64,000 nucleotides of DNA. Origin: Trissonchulus latispiculum (taxonomy: Eukaryota; Nematoda; Enoplea; Enoplida; Ironidae). Below the pieces are notes generated by a model. That model was not told the DNA's origin. It saw only the letters and a list, made by a program, of their open reading frames with translations, and did not search any database. Of the stretch, positions 9,924 to 22,652 are shown piece by piece. Position 1 is the first letter of the stretch; every line of letters starts with the position of its first letter. The position numbers and the translations under genes are program-made. The stretch is from contig JASAND010030401.1 in NCBI GenBank assembly GCA_030248195.1, positions 46,599-110,598 of the forward strand. Direction: 5' to 3'.

Positions 9924-10720
9924 TACAGTAACCCAGCTGAATCTATCTCAATCCAAGCTGACATTGACAGCATAAATGATTGGGCTCTTAGAAATCAGTT
10001 AAAAATAGCTTTTCAAAAATCAAATTTGCCCTATCTGGGATATAACAATGTTAGACAGCCTTATTTCCTAGGAAATTTTGAGATACCTACTTGTGACAGT
10101 GTTAAAGATTTGGGGTTGACTATTACTAGTAATCTGAAGTCATCGACACACTGTTTAAAGTTGGCTAAAATTGGATACACAATGACTAATTTAATTTTTA
10201 GAAATTTTCATTCAACGTCAGCGTATTTTCTACGTAACTTATTTACGACCTATGTTCGGCCGAAATTAGAATATGGCAGTGACTTATGGAATCCTTATTT
10301 AATTAAGGATGTGGCAGTTATAGAAAAAGTACAAAGGTATTTCACTCGTCGAATTCCGGGATACTCGCGATTTTGCTACGAAGAACGCTTAGTACGTTTC
10401 AATTTGGAAACTTTAGAGGAAAGATGTTTACGTCGAGACCTAGTAATGGTTTACAAAATTTTATACGGTTTGATTGATTTGGACTGTATGTTGTTTTTCA
10501 AACTTAACAGTAATGATGTAACCAGGGACATAGTTTCAAACTGGCAACTAACTACAGTAGGCTTGATATTCAAAAATATTTCTTTAGTGAAAGGATTATA
10601 ATATTTTGGAATTTTGGAATAGTTTGAATGACAATGTTGTATTAGCTAAAACTTTATCTGAATTTAAAAGTCGTCTCGCTACCATTAAATTTAGAAGTGA
10701 TCAGGGGGGGGGGGGTAATA
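9924..10720 (+). pseudogene. Non-LTR reverse transcriptase, C-terminal part after the BEL insertion
   Basis: After the right copy of the 5-bp target duplication TACAG, the interrupted frame continues with 'AESISIQADIDSINDWALRN', 'DLGLTITSNLK' and 'YVRPKLEYGSDLWNPYL'. These are the thumb and post-RT motifs of CR1/Jockey-like elements. A second frame beyond 10,601 still shows the terminal 'FWNSLNDNVVLAKTLSEFKS' region. Reading across the insertion is continuous in phase, so the BEL element, not decay, broke this segment. A short 3' UTR and A-rich tail follow to about 10,886. Confidence 0.75.
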
Positions 10721-11020
10721 TCAGTCGATGTTCGGCATAACCTGGCCCCTTACTAGCCCTACTTTGCAGAAATTCATATTAGCTCTAGTTGGACTGCAAG
10801 TTCTTGTTCTGTTCCACATATTATGTTGTTTGTTGTATTACTTATACTTTTGTTGGCTGGTTAAATATTAAACATAACATAACATCCTTGATCTTCTTCT
10901 GTAGATATTCCACCATCCAGTGTCCACGTCGACGACGCATCCGTCTTCGGGCACCAAGCCTTATTTCACTTAAACCTACTTTGGGAAAGCTTAAGTCTTT
11001 GACTTCTATTAATGTTTTAG

Positions 11021-11838
<818 letters not shown>

Positions 11839-12387
11839 TCATTGTGCACTACTCTTTCCTTCGGCTTAGGCTTACAGCTTCAGTCAGATGAAGTATTTAG
11901 GAGTTGTTTAAGTGTTGTCATAGATGAAACGTTCGCCAACAAAAAAGCTACTAGCATTCACTAAAACAATTTGAGCAAGTAAGGGGTGAAGCTATACAAG
12001 AATTCCAGTAATGTGGTATATACTAACCAAGTAAATTTGCAGATTAATTGTCAAAGCAATAAGAGTAGATTACCCAACATAAGTTTTGCAGAAAAATAAA
12101 ATAACAAGAAACAAACAAGCAAACCTTGATTTCATATCGAATAAATCTACGCGCTTCCAGCAGAGGTAAATCTAAAGTAAGAAATAGTAGATGAGGTTTG
12201 AAAAACACCGTTTAATGCTTGGGCTTTACAAGAAGCTGCTACTTTCCTTGGACACGATGCTGGAATGGAAATAAGCGAAAACTAGGCTCAAATAAGCCAG
12301 TAAATCAACATAGTAAATAAATACAACTTGTTAAGCAATTTTGCAGACAGGCCAAAGTAGACCATGGGAAGGAACCTTCCGCTAAGC
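11839..12387. other. No gene seen
   Basis: AT-rich sequence downstream of gene A with stops in all frames; no repeat or RNA gene recognised. Confidence 0.6.
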
Positions 12388-13094
12388 ACCAGTCGTGTAT
12401 ATCTCCCGTTTAAACTAAACCTGAGGTTTAACTCCTGTTTACATAGTTATTAGTTCGCTTGCACCAGTCACGTTTAAATTAAACTAGAGTTTAAAATATG
12501 TCAAGTTTAAACATGACCTACTGGAAATTTAAACAGCAGATGGGTTTAAGGTCGTGTTTAAGACAAAATCATACTTACATGCTGTGGTTTGACATGAGAT
12601 AGGAAAAATATAACATAATTGAAATTGCGAGATCGTAATTTTGTAGTTCCCGTCCTGAAACTCACGTGTTTTGAATTTTGACGAAAAATAGTGGAATTGG
12701 ATTTGTTGTGACTAATCAGTTCTTCGCGAGTATATGTTAGCCCTGAAAGTTAACGTCTTGAAAATCAAAGCTCATAAATATGTTCTGTTTCTTTTGTAGA
12801 CTAAAATAAATGTCAGGTTTAAATTTAAAGAACGTTCTGCGATTTAAAGCTCACGTTTAAGTTGCCGTTTAAATTGGAATAGTACCTTTTGACTGGACGA
12901 GTTTATTGTTTTGATTGGCTTGTGAAAGTAAAACGTGACCAAGTCAAGTTTAAGTCCTGTTTAAATTTAAACTCGTGTTTAGCTAAGCATGAGCTAAACA
13001 TCACTTGAGCAAGTGTTTAAAATTTAAACTTAAACTACAGTTTTTGTAAACTCTAGTTTAAGAGTTATTCGCAAATAAACTAGACACGACTGGT
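12388..13094. mobile_element. MITE-like element rich in GTTTAAAC motifs
   Basis: Terminal inverted repeat ACCAGTCGTGT at 12,388-12,398 and its reverse complement at 13,084-13,094. The interior holds more than fifteen copies of GTTTAAA/TTTAAAC in both orientations. A second partial copy of the terminus (GCACCAGTCAC) is at about 12,463. No coding capacity and no clear target duplication. Confidence 0.6.
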
Positions 13095-13105
13095 ACAAGC
13101 CACCT

Positions 13106-13650
13106 CAAGTCTATTTAGGTGGTGGTATGACACCTTTTTATGCGGAGTTTTGTTGAAACACTACCATTTTTGGCAATTTTGGAGTTAGAAACAGGCCTAC
13201 ATTTTGTGGATTATGAGCACACTAGTTTACGAAACCTGCAAAACAGAGTATTTTCACACATACAGCATGCTGTAGCAGTAAGATGCAGATCGTTGACCTT
13301 CAAACATCGATTTCTCAAAACTGGAAAATCGACCAAAAAATTTTCTGCGCGAATATGGAAGACATGTGGACCCAGGGGCATTTGGTGGTATTGGCTCGTC
13401 CGCTCTTAACGCTCCAGAAAACCTACCAAATGCACGGTGACACTAAATTTCGCAACTTCGGATTGAGTTTTCTCTCAACTGGAGAAACTCAGAAAACTGC
13501 CCTTCGCAATTATGCTGATTTTCTTCGAACCATTGAGTAGTTTTAGAGAAATCTATGTTCAAAACAAAATAGTTGCAGTTTTGCCAAAATGATTTTTAGA
13601 CCAAATTTTTGGCCTAAAGAAACAACCTGTAGCTAATAGGCGTCGGTAAA
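13106..13650 (-). repeat. Diverged copy of the TTAAGGTGCTGG element family
   Basis: The left end (ttaggtggtggtat) and a run of segments such as 'caattttggagttagaaa' and 'tacgaaacctgcaaaa' match, in order, the reverse complement of the right end of the element at 62,662-63,671. The far boundary is not clear. Confidence 0.5.
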
Positions 13651-14109
13651 ATGTGCGATAGGGGGGCGTTTTGATTGAGTATAAATTGGTCAAGGTTGTC
13701 CTTAGTATATAATAGTAATTTTAAATAAACTGATTGCTTCGAAAATGACCATTTTTAGAAAACCGGTTTGGCTTGTAATGACTTAATCATTAATAGCTCA
13801 ATTTTTGTAATCAAAATTTTGTAATTTTGTTTTAGCCTCATTAGCTCATTAGCATACACATAATTTCCGAATATCAAACACAGTCTACGAAGTACAGCAT
13901 TGATCCTAAGGTGTGGGAATCAGCTTCTAGCCACACATATATTGGTTTGAATCTTCAACATCAATAATTTGGGCATGACCCTCTAGAAAAGCAAATTCAC
14001 TGAGCACTCTTCCTAGAAGGCCGTACTTTTCCAATTTGTACAATTACTTTTGTGAACATTGTATCGAAAGTTTTAGCAATATCATGACAGTAGCCTTGTA
14101 CTACCCTGC

Positions 14110-14425
14110 CAGATGAAAGAACAAACGAAACTAAGATTGTCACTACAGCACCTCCGACCCGAAAATTTCGGGCCTGAGGTGGGGATCGAATCCACAACCT
14201 TTGGCTGTCTAGGCCAACGCTCTACCGATTGAGCCACCCAGGCACAATCGAACCAAGCTTAAGTTGGAATTCGTTCCCAAACTGTAGTGACATGTTAAAA
14301 GACGCTTTCGCGCCAGCCCACACAGTCTGATGGGAGCAAACCTAGACCATTTCAAACCGTAACGGGCAAGACAAATGAAAGAACAAACGAAACTAAGAGT
14401 GTCACTACAGCACCTCCGACTCGAA
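14110..14425. repeat. Direct repeat flanking a tRNA-like segment
   Basis: The segment starting gaaagaacaaacgaaactaa and running through 'cactacagcacctccgac' and 'cgaaaatttcg' occurs at about 14,113-14,170 and again at about 14,375-14,431. A tRNA-like unit lies between the copies. This suggests a duplicated or composite SINE-type repeat. Confidence 0.55.
14172..14243 (-). tRNA. tRNA-like sequence (pseudo-tRNA or SINE head)
   Basis: The minus strand folds as a cloverleaf. Acceptor GCCTGGG pairs with CTCAGGC (one G-T pair). The D-arm has GGCTC...GGTAGAGC. The anticodon stem TTGGC/GCCAA has loop CTAGACA (anticodon AGA), and the T-loop is TTCGATC. Anticodon AGA means Ser, but the long variable arm of tRNA-Ser is absent, and the last T-stem pair is A-C instead of G-C. 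It sits between direct repeats. It is therefore more likely a retroposed or degenerate tRNA than a working gene. Confidence 0.5.
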
Positions 14426-14431
14426 AATTTC

Positions 14432-15547
14432 GAAAAAAGAGTTTAGGCTAAACCAATCTACCAACGAGTCAACTGTGAATTGGCCAAGTCAGGCCCCTTG
14501 ATTTTGTGTCCAGTCCCCAAGATCTGATTTCTGCGTCTGAAAAGGATGGTCTTATGTTACACATTTTTGTGACTAGCATTGTAGAACGACCTCAGCCTGC
14601 TTTATTTAGCCTTGTTTTTTGCTGCGTTTGCATCTTGAAGTACTTCGGTTTCGCCGATTAATGAATGCAGGTGTTTCGTCAGCTGGTTTAATGCATCCCT
14701 ACGTGGTTAAATTGAATTTATCAAGCATGCGTATTTGTTATTTTCTGTCGTGAAGTTACTGCAAAACATCAGCTCGAACTTGGCCGCTCACTGCACCATT
14801 GGGAATTTAACCAAATTGTTCAGTCATTTGCTGATATATATACGTATTGTAAATTTTCATAATTTTGGTTCCACAATTTTGATTTGCTGTGAGTTAATAA
14901 AGAATTGAAATTGTTAACTAGTTAAAAGAAAATAATTTACGGTGACCATGCTCATTTTAAAAGACTGTGTGCTTCGCCCTAAATCTTTAACTTTCACAGT
15001 TTTTGAGTAGTTATTTTTTGAAAAAAATTGTTTGTAAATTGGTTACCTGTGTTGGTTACGAGGTTGCTGATAACAGTTCTCTTGAAAATTGCAACGAATA
15101 GACACACAAGACAAGTTTTGATACGTACTAGTAATTAATACCAACAGTAATACGTACCCGGCGAAAAGTTCCTTTTTAATTGGTTTGTTCTTGTTTGCTG
15201 CAATAGCCATCACAATGTGATGCAGCACCCGAAGGTGCAAAGTGTTAGCCAGGAAACTGGCCCCGTAAGGTTGGTCAAAAACAACTCAACCAAGTTGCCA
15301 GAAGGAGTCTCAAAGCCTGGTCGACGTCATGACGGATGACGTCTCCTCCTTTTTGAAAAGAACATGCTCCGTCGGCCTCGGCGTTGTCATATCTGGCGGC
15401 TAGCACGAGGAGCAGCACACAGCACAAGTCTTCAATGCAAAAACAACGGCAGGACAGCCCTTGCACAAAAGTGTGGCAACATCCAAGTGTGCTTTTCAAT
15501 GATATAGCCTAATACGGGTGGAAGCAGAGCGATTGAGTTCGCACTGT
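14432..15547. other. No gene seen
   Basis: AT-rich DNA. From about 15,250 it becomes GC-richer with coding-like but interrupted minus-strand frames (for example 15,499-15,275) that I cannot identify. They continue past the inserted element into 16,410-16,750. Confidence 0.5.
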
Positions 15548-16409
15548 CCTCCCGGTAGAGACCTTCAGGGGCCTGAATTTTCAAGCCCGGCCCGGCCCGG
15601 CCCGTAAAAAATTCTGCTCGACCCGGCCCGGCCCGGCCCGTTCAAAAAATTTTCAACCTCGGCCCGGCCCGGCCCGGCCCGCTCCAAGTCAGGCCCGGCC
15701 TGCTCCAAGTCAGGCCCGGCCCGGCCCGGCCCGTAAGCTAAAAAGTCAAGCCCGGCCCGGCCCGAGCCCGTTTTTGCTAAATTTTTGCGTTTGCCAGAGA
15801 CATTATTCAAAATTTAAAAAACTTGATTGTCATGGCAGAGAATATTTTTAATCACTTTCCCAGCAGATATTTATTTAGAGCAATACTGCACAGTCAACGC
15901 TTCAGCTCTTTCTGTTCAGAGAATTAATAGCTCCTCAATTTCGTTGATTCAAGTCACCAAGGCACAAACTATATATGAAGAGAGAATTCTTGTCAAATAT
16001 TAAAAATAAACATTATATTTAAAATCTTAATGAATGAGCAAAATATATATAAAGATTAGAAAATTTACGCACGCAAGTAAGCTACGTACCACCTGTACAT
16101 AGGAAAGAGCTAAAAGAGCTTGAAGAACTAAATAAAAATAATTAGATCGAAATAAATTGCCAAAGAGGTACTAAATTCATTTTGGAAGCGACTAAAATTT
16201 CCATAAAAAATTCCAAAAATTGGGAAATGAAACTTGTACAAATCAGACAAAACTTTGTGTATAACTGAAAAGAATAGGCCCGGCCCGAAGCCCGACCCGC
16301 TCCAGCACTCGGTCCGGCCCGGCCCGGCCCGCACCCAATTTTTTCAACCCTCGGCCCGGCCCGGCCCGGGCCGGGCCTGCGGGCCTGAGTGAAGGTCTCT
16401 ACCTCCCGG
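15548..16409. mobile_element. hAT-like non-autonomous element with GGCCC arrays and 8-bp target duplication
   Basis: The element (15,556-16,401, 846 bp) starts TAGAGACCTTCA and ends TGAAGGTCTCTA. It is flanked by perfect 8-bp duplications CCTCCCGG (15,548-15,555 and 16,402-16,409). Each subterminal region is a dense array of GGCCC/GGGCC. The middle (about 15,780-16,270) is AT-rich and noncoding. An 8-bp duplication with short TIRs is typical of hAT transposons. Confidence 0.85.
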
Positions 16410-16750
16410 TCCTTCCTCAGAATCAGCATGGCAGCCTCACCCTCCAGAACCCGCAGAAAGGCAACTATGGGGATATGGTTTGGGTTGCTGGTACTGCTGT
16501 TGAAAGGAAAGTTCAAGTGATGTACAAAGTTGCCGTTGAAGGCGGCACATGGACAGGGCATGCTGACCAATTGCGTGCGCGACAGCTGGGAGAACAGTCT
16601 GGCAAGGGGGTCAGTGCGTGGTTTGATGCCCCCAGTTTCTACCAACCCCAGCAGGGTATCTAACATAAACTTTACCAACCCCAGGACATAGCTTCGGCCC
16701 TTAGCCGACGCTCTCACAGACAGCTTAGATGTCCTAAAAATCCAGGACAA
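16410..16750 (-). pseudogene. Coding-like minus-strand segment, unidentified
   Basis: An open minus-strand frame from 16,750 contains hydrophobic and mixed segments such as 'PHIPIVAFLRVLEGEAAML' that look coding by composition. It then runs into the GGCCC arrays of the hAT-like element, where the reading is artefactual. I do not recognise it. It may be the remnant of a gene or transposon interrupted by that insertion. Confidence 0.25.
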
Positions 16751-16759
16751 TTTGTAACC

Positions 16760-18318
16760 ATATGTGTAAAAGACATTGTTTAGAAGAAAGAAGGCATTGA
16801 AGAGATTACTAAATTTAATTTTAAAAATACGTTTTTGCTATCTTTGATCTTCCACTTTACTTAGACTGTGAGTTACAATATAGCGTCTTCAGATATATAA
16901 CAATTTTTATCCTTTTATAGACATTTAGATATTTTATAGCGAATATTTTCGATTACATTGCAATCAATGGCACAATGTTGTTACTCAAATTTCTCTGCTG
17001 TTTTTCGCATTAAACTGAATTGATTACAGGTTGAAAAATAAATTGCAGATATTAATAGATTTTGTTCAGGTTGGAAATAAATTTGTCGATAATTTTAGAG
17101 ACAAATTTAGCTGGATTGATTCATCTCCAATTCGATTGAATTTATCAGACTCAGCAAATATTTTTGAGTCAACATGGATAATAACTCAGTCTAGATTTTA
17201 TTGAGCCGATCAGTCATATGCTATTGATTGCTAGTTGCATTTGAAAATGCGCAGATTTTACCCAAAATAGACCAAGCTTTGATACCATTAGGTTTGGCTG
17301 GTTGCTTTGTTGTCAACAAATGGTTTAGCATTTGTAACTGTATTATATTGCTCAAATTTATGGAATTTGCTCGTTTGCAGTTCTCAATCAGTGTGCGGCG
17401 CAGGAATGCTTGAATATTTAGAAATCGGTTTATGGTTGTGCTATTTAACCAGCGATGTTCATTGGTGATTTAGTTTAATCAGGCTAGCTGGAGTTACGGT
17501 AAGTGAGCTTTTACTTGACTTGTGCAGCAAGCAAATGGAATGAAATGTCGTTCATTACCTAGGGTATGCCTGTGCCGGGAGTTGAACACATGACCATACG
17601 TAACTTTTCGGGAATCATTAAAAACTGTAGCTTCTCCTAAGATGGTCTCCTAAGAGATTCATTCTAAATTTATCTGGATGGAACATAGTCTGAAATTACA
17701 AGAATCCACAAAGAACCCCTCCAGACAACCCCCCTGTTATTTTCTACTGTGGCATCGAATACCAATATGCAAAGTCATGTCTTTTTATTAACCTGTATCA
17801 TCGATAGCAAGTGTTTGAACTCATCAATTTCACATCATTAGGCATAACGCTTTACTGGGTGCATGATTGTATTTATTTACTGTTCGAAACAGTTTAGACA
17901 TACCTCTGGTAAACCCCAGAATTGATAAAATCTGTAACCACAGCCGAATATCCAAAGTTATGGTTCCATCTAATGTTTATTGGAGCAGTTCATTTATGGT
18001 GGTGATTCCTTTTGGAGACATCTACTTTGAACTATCATTACTCATTCATTACTCGGAGTTAATGACTTTTACTGTCACTTCTACATCAAAATATAGCTTT
18101 ACATTTTCTCTTCTTAACGACTACAATAAAACTAAGTTTGGTTTGGCAAAATCGTATTATTGCACTTACAACAAGTGCAATTTTTCAGAATTTTTGCAGG
18201 CTGAAGTAATTATCTTGGCGATACATCGGTTATATCATTCGATACATCTATCAAATAGATGGAGTACCTTTTTTAATTATTATGAAATCGCTCTTCTTCA
18301 TGGAGAATTAAGATAAAC
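16760..18318. other. No gene seen
   Basis: AT-rich. The longest open frame (17,867-18,316, 149 codons) shows no known motif, no signal peptide and no splice context. I do not call it a gene. Confidence 0.5.
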
Positions 18319-18319
18319 T

Positions 18320-18749
18320 GTATGTGCACCCTGGATTTTGAATACTTTTCCCAACTTTGGCAATTGACCATTTTAGCTAGAAAGCAGCTATCGGGACAAC
18401 TGAAAAGTGGCAACCCTCTATCTGACATATTAAACTGTCCACAACCGCTACAAAAATTTGGTCGTGCTTTTGCAAAAACTACATTTTTTATGATAGCGGC
18501 CTACAGGAAAGCAATTGGATGATAACCATGAGTACGATAATTGACTTGTGTGAGAACTTCACATCGACATCCTTAGTTTCATTTTGCGGCTTGCGTAGCT
18601 CAAGAAGTAATGAATTATTTGATGTTTGCAAAAATGACAAGTTTTTGTTGCAAAAACAGGAAAATTCTTTGTTGCAAGGAATTGAGAAAATCTAGAAAGT
18701 TACTTCTAAAAGCAGACATATAGAGCGCAACCAGATCTTTCGAGCAAAT
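18320..18749. repeat. Interspersed repeat, copy 1
   Basis: Two parts match later DNA in the same orientation. 'gtggcaaccct...' to 'atttggtcgtg' (18,408-18,465) matches 59,259-59,320. 'ttttatgatagcggc...' to 'gcgcaaccagatctt' (18,486-18,740) matches 60,276-60,540. Noncoding. Confidence 0.6.
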
Positions 18750-21700
18750 ACAGTTATTAAAGTCTCACACAACAATGTGTGTACAAAATTGTGATCACTC
18801 ATGCTGCATTTAATATTCATCGAAGACTCATAACATTATATATTTTCTGAATCGTCAAATGAGAGGAAAATTTTTATAAAACTTAAAATTTTGAATAACT
18901 TCAAAAACTTTAAAATATTGGTTTATCGAAATTTTTCTCAGGAATATGCACGCTAAAATTTCTTTCTTTCAGGAACATTTTCCCAACTGAAAGCACGCAG
19001 AACGACCCAAGAACGAAGAAAATCGGTTAAGGTTTTATTCTTTATTAACATTTTTCGATTTTCAACATCCTTTGATCTCTGCCGCTTTTCCAAATTTGAC
19101 AAGCTCGCTCAGTACTTGATGGAAAAATTTTCGTTATTATTTTCGGGACCGTTTAGGCGTCTGCTTTAATGTAGTAAGAGTCATTTTTCAAAATTTGGAA
19201 GTTGATTTTTCAAAAAATTACCACTTTTTGGCCCAAAAATTCAATATACTGGTATCGAAAAAATTGAGTGTAGATAAGTCATGCTAAATATTCCATCTTT
19301 GCTGAATGCAGCGATGCCAAATATTGGCGCTAAGACGCATACTGAGTGTGCAATAAATTTTCTAAGATTTGGCCTAATATAAACAGGATTTCGAGGAATA
19401 GTGTCTTTACGCAGTAAAGAAAAGGTTACCCAAAAGCCTAAGCTGTCCCGAAAATGAAAACGAAAACAAGTATACCACTAAAAGGGGAATATTCCGCCAT
19501 AGACCCATACAGATATAGTTAACTAAATCAATAATAATTGTTTAGACACCTGAATTCAGCTTTCTGAAGATTTAGTTTCGTCGTGGACACCAGCTGTCGT
19601 GAAAAATAAGTGTCATGAAATCACTGCGGTTAATTATTTTTGAAGAAGCAAAATGCATATTAGAAGCCATTACCTTTCAAGCAAAAAGTCAGGTAAATTG
19701 TCAGGAGATATTGCGATTGTGCACTTTACAATAACGTAAACCGCTTTGTTCTAACTGCACGTTTTAGATTTTGAACCAATATACATTTACTAGTCTTTTC
19801 TCTACACACGTTCAGTATTCAATAAATTGTACCAATAGAAAACTAAAAATTGCACAATGAACTGTGAATCGACCTCGGGTTATTGCAGCTTCAGACTAAG
19901 GCCTTGACCATACATTAACAAAGGCACCAATTCCTGAGGGGTCCTGTACCTGTTTTAGCCCAAATTTTACCTGCCCCTGTACCTTATCTCAAACTTGGGA
20001 GGAGGGTTCCAGCAGAAACTTTGCTAGAAAGAGTGCAATTTTTGCAAATTTTGAGCCAATTTAACGCAAAATTAACTATTTTACGGCCATTGTAGAGCAA
20101 AACAAGCAGTTTTTTGGAAATATTTTTGCAGCAGCGATTTTTTGGAAAATATTTGAAAATTTAAAATATTTTAGCTATTTTTGCCTAAAATTACCATTAA
20201 TTTTCAGTTTGACCTGCCTTTCCTGGCACTGTCCCTTGTCCCATGGCTCAGATTTTAGTAGCCCTTGTACCGAACCTCCAATTTTTGAGAGGTCCCATAC
20301 CCCCTATACCCCTCCCCCCCCTTATTAAAGTGTGGACTTAACCACTATGCTTCTGCAACTATTTCTCATTCAGTTCTCAGTGGATTAATGTTCGGTGTCT
20401 TGGTAAAAATAAGGGAAGAGGACTCGTTCAAATTAACCAAGGGCAAGCAAAGTTTAAGTTTCAAACGTAGAAGCAGTAGTTTGGCGCCTGTCAATGCGTT
20501 GCTACTAAATTTAATCGGATTCCATGTTTGTTACTGACTAATCTATGCATGGACATCCTCTAATCGATAATGTCTGCAGTGTATTTCATAAACAAGTAAC
20601 GCCAGGGCGTATTGCTAACTTTTGGAAGAATTATATGAAAAATTCGATGAAACATCAGAAACAAATTTTGACCAGAGTCTTCTAAAATCCTACGGTGTTA
20701 CTTTGATCGATTTCTGTTGACTCTAAAAAATAATCATACTAGGCCATATGCTAAGGATAGCAGAAGCTGAAGACAATAACAACAGCGTACATGCATTACA
20801 TACAATAACACCGGGGAATATATTCTGCTCCAGCGGAATAAAAATAATATCAAGTACTGAGCGAGCTGTACGTGTGTCTCCTTAGCGAACCAAGACTTTG
20901 ATCCAGTTATGGAACTGTTTGATCCAGAAAGAGAAAGCAAAACTATGTATGAGTCACGCATGGTTCGACCATAAAATTGACTTTTTTATTGGTTCGCCAA
21001 AAGTCACCTGGCGAACCAGTTTTTGAGTTATTATTCATTTTGAGCCAGCTGATAGTCCTTCAAGAGTGCTCCATGAATCACTCTTTAGAATTTAGCTAAA
21101 TTTCAAAGAAAAGCGGAATTTTTAATTAAAATTACTAATAAAAAATGCTAAAAGCGTGAATTAGCCTGCTCACCTAACATAAGCAGTGCTGAGAATAAAG
21201 TTGTGGTTATCCCAGGAAAACGTTAAACTTTGTTTTTCAATTTGCCACGTATTCATTTGCGCAGAGTCAGCGTCGAATATACTTTCCTGGGCGCAGCTTT
21301 AAATTGCACCAAATGGCTGAAAATACTTAGATTTTTGTACATGTAGAGACGTTGTGACTGCGTCCTCTCACCGAAAATAGGGTGACTTTACACCAATATA
21401 CAGGTAATCCCAGGTTGTCCTAATTGTTTTAAATTGGGTAAACAGTTATTTTTTGCCGAGAAAACGAATGTTGTGGGTTTCTGAATGGCTGTTTTTTATA
21501 AATCTTTTCGGAAACATTTATATAATTCCTACGTTATAGGAAACTAATTGTCTCTATTTTATGAAATTTGATGCATTTGATTGACAATGCTTTGATAAAT
21601 TATCACATTGTGAAAGCGTCACAGCCATTCAGAAACCCACAACATTCGTTTTCTCGGTAAAAACAGCTTTTTACCCAATTTAAAAAAATTAGCACAACCT

Positions 21701-22652
21701 GGGATAACCTGGATTTTGGAGTATAGTCACCAGACATGTGCAGGAGGGGAAGTTCTTTGAACCGGGAAGTTCTTCTCTCTACATGTACAAAATTCAATTT
21801 TTTTGCAACCATTTAGTGCAATTGAAAGCTGCGTCTAGGAACGTATATTCGACGGTGACGCTGGTACTGCAAATTAAAACGTGGCAAATCAAAAATCAAA
21901 GTTCAGCGTTTTCCTGGGATAGCTACGATTTTATTCTCAGCACTGCTCATGTTAGGTGAGCGGATAATTTCACGCTTTTCAGCATTTTTATTAGTAATTC
22001 TAATTAAAAATTCCGCTTTTCTTTGAAATTTAGCTAAATTCTGAAGAGTGATTCATGGAGCACTCTTGATTAGGACTATCAGCTGGCTCAAATGAATAAT
22101 AACTCAAAAATTGGTTCGCCAGGCGACATTTGGCGAACTAATATAAGAAAGTCAATTTTTTATTCAAACCATGCGTGACTCAAAGCTAAATGTTCGTGAC
22201 GCATACATAGTTTAGCTTGCTCTTTCTGGATCAAACAGTTCCAGCACTGGATCAAAGAGTTGGTTCGATTAGGAGACACACGTTTGAGCTGTAGTTTGTC
22301 AAAGTTGGGAAAGCGGCAAATTTCAAAAGATTTTGAAAATACAAAAATGCTAATAAAAAATCCAAACATTAACCGATTTTCTTCGGTCTTGGGTCGTTCT
22401 GCGTGTTTTCAGATGGGAAAATTTCTTGAAAGAAAGAAATTTTTAGCGTGCATATTTCTGAGAAAACCCGATAAACAATTTGAAATTTTTGAAATTTTTC
22501 AAAATTTTAAATTCTATAAAAATTTTCTTCCCATCATTTCTATTCAGAAACTATAAAATGCCTTGGATATTAAATCTCCGATGAATATTAAATGCAGTGT
22601 AAGTGATCACAGTTTTGTACACACATTTTTGTGGCAGACTTTATTATGTACA
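18750..22652. mobile_element. Foldback element F1, about 3.9 kb
   Basis: The two halves are inverted copies of each other. 18,750-19,110 pairs with 22,280-22,650: 'gcatttaatattcatcg' and 'aatgtgtgtacaaaa' have reverse complements there. 20,850-21,500 pairs with 21,615-22,290: the 'ggttcgcca', 'caaagaaaagcggaatttttaatt' and 'cagcactgctcatgttaggtgag' regions. The centre is near 21,560. The left arm carries about 1.7 kb extra (19,123-20,848) bounded by an inverted 19-bp repeat AGCTCGCTCAGTACTTGAT. No transposase frame. Confidence 0.8.

Larger units (their letters stand above)
3709..9928 (-). mobile_element. Complete BEL/Pao LTR retrotransposon with 5-bp target duplication
   Basis: Two 246-bp LTRs (3,714-3,959 and 9,678-9,923) bound a minus-strand gag-pol. 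By eye they are identical in every base. The flanks carry the duplication TACAG at 3,709-3,713 and 9,924-9,928, the length usual for BEL/Pao. A primer binding site lies directly inside the 5' LTR. Domain order gag, protease, RT, RNase H, integrase is that of BEL/Pao. Identical LTRs mean a recent insertion. Pol is split by one apparent single-base frameshift near 5,680. Confidence 0.95.
722..10886 (+). mobile_element. Decayed non-LTR retrotransposon (CR1/L2/Daphne-like), split by a BEL insertion
   Basis: In order it encodes a PHD-like finger, an ORF1 RNA-binding-like domain, an AP-type endonuclease, and a reverse transcriptase. The RT is interrupted at 3,713 by the BEL/Pao element and resumes at 9,924. 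The end is placed near 10,886, where the A-rich repeated 'aacat' tail lies. The left boundary is only approximate: the first ORF1 methionine is at 782. Several frameshifts make it non-functional. The clade assignment is inferred from domain order and the style of the RT motifs, not from a search. Confidence 0.8.

Noticed and set aside
10822..10860. A hydrophobic frame (M-L-F-V-V-L-L-I-L-L-L-A-G) that could be signal-peptide exon 1 of gene A
   Set aside because: It lies in the 3' UTR of the non-LTR element just before its A-rich tail, the donor would be the weak GTTAAA, and length does not match the 52-nt exon 1 of genes B and C.
14172..14243. Functional tRNA-Ser(AGA)
   Set aside because: Lacks the long variable arm of tRNA-Ser and has a mismatch in the conserved last T-stem pair.
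15565..15810. Gly-Pro-Arg-Ala repeat protein
   Set aside because: It is the GGCCC array of the hAT-like element read in frame.
17867..18316. 149-codon open frame
   Set aside because: No motif, no signal peptide, composition of AT-rich noncoding DNA, no splice or poly(A) context.
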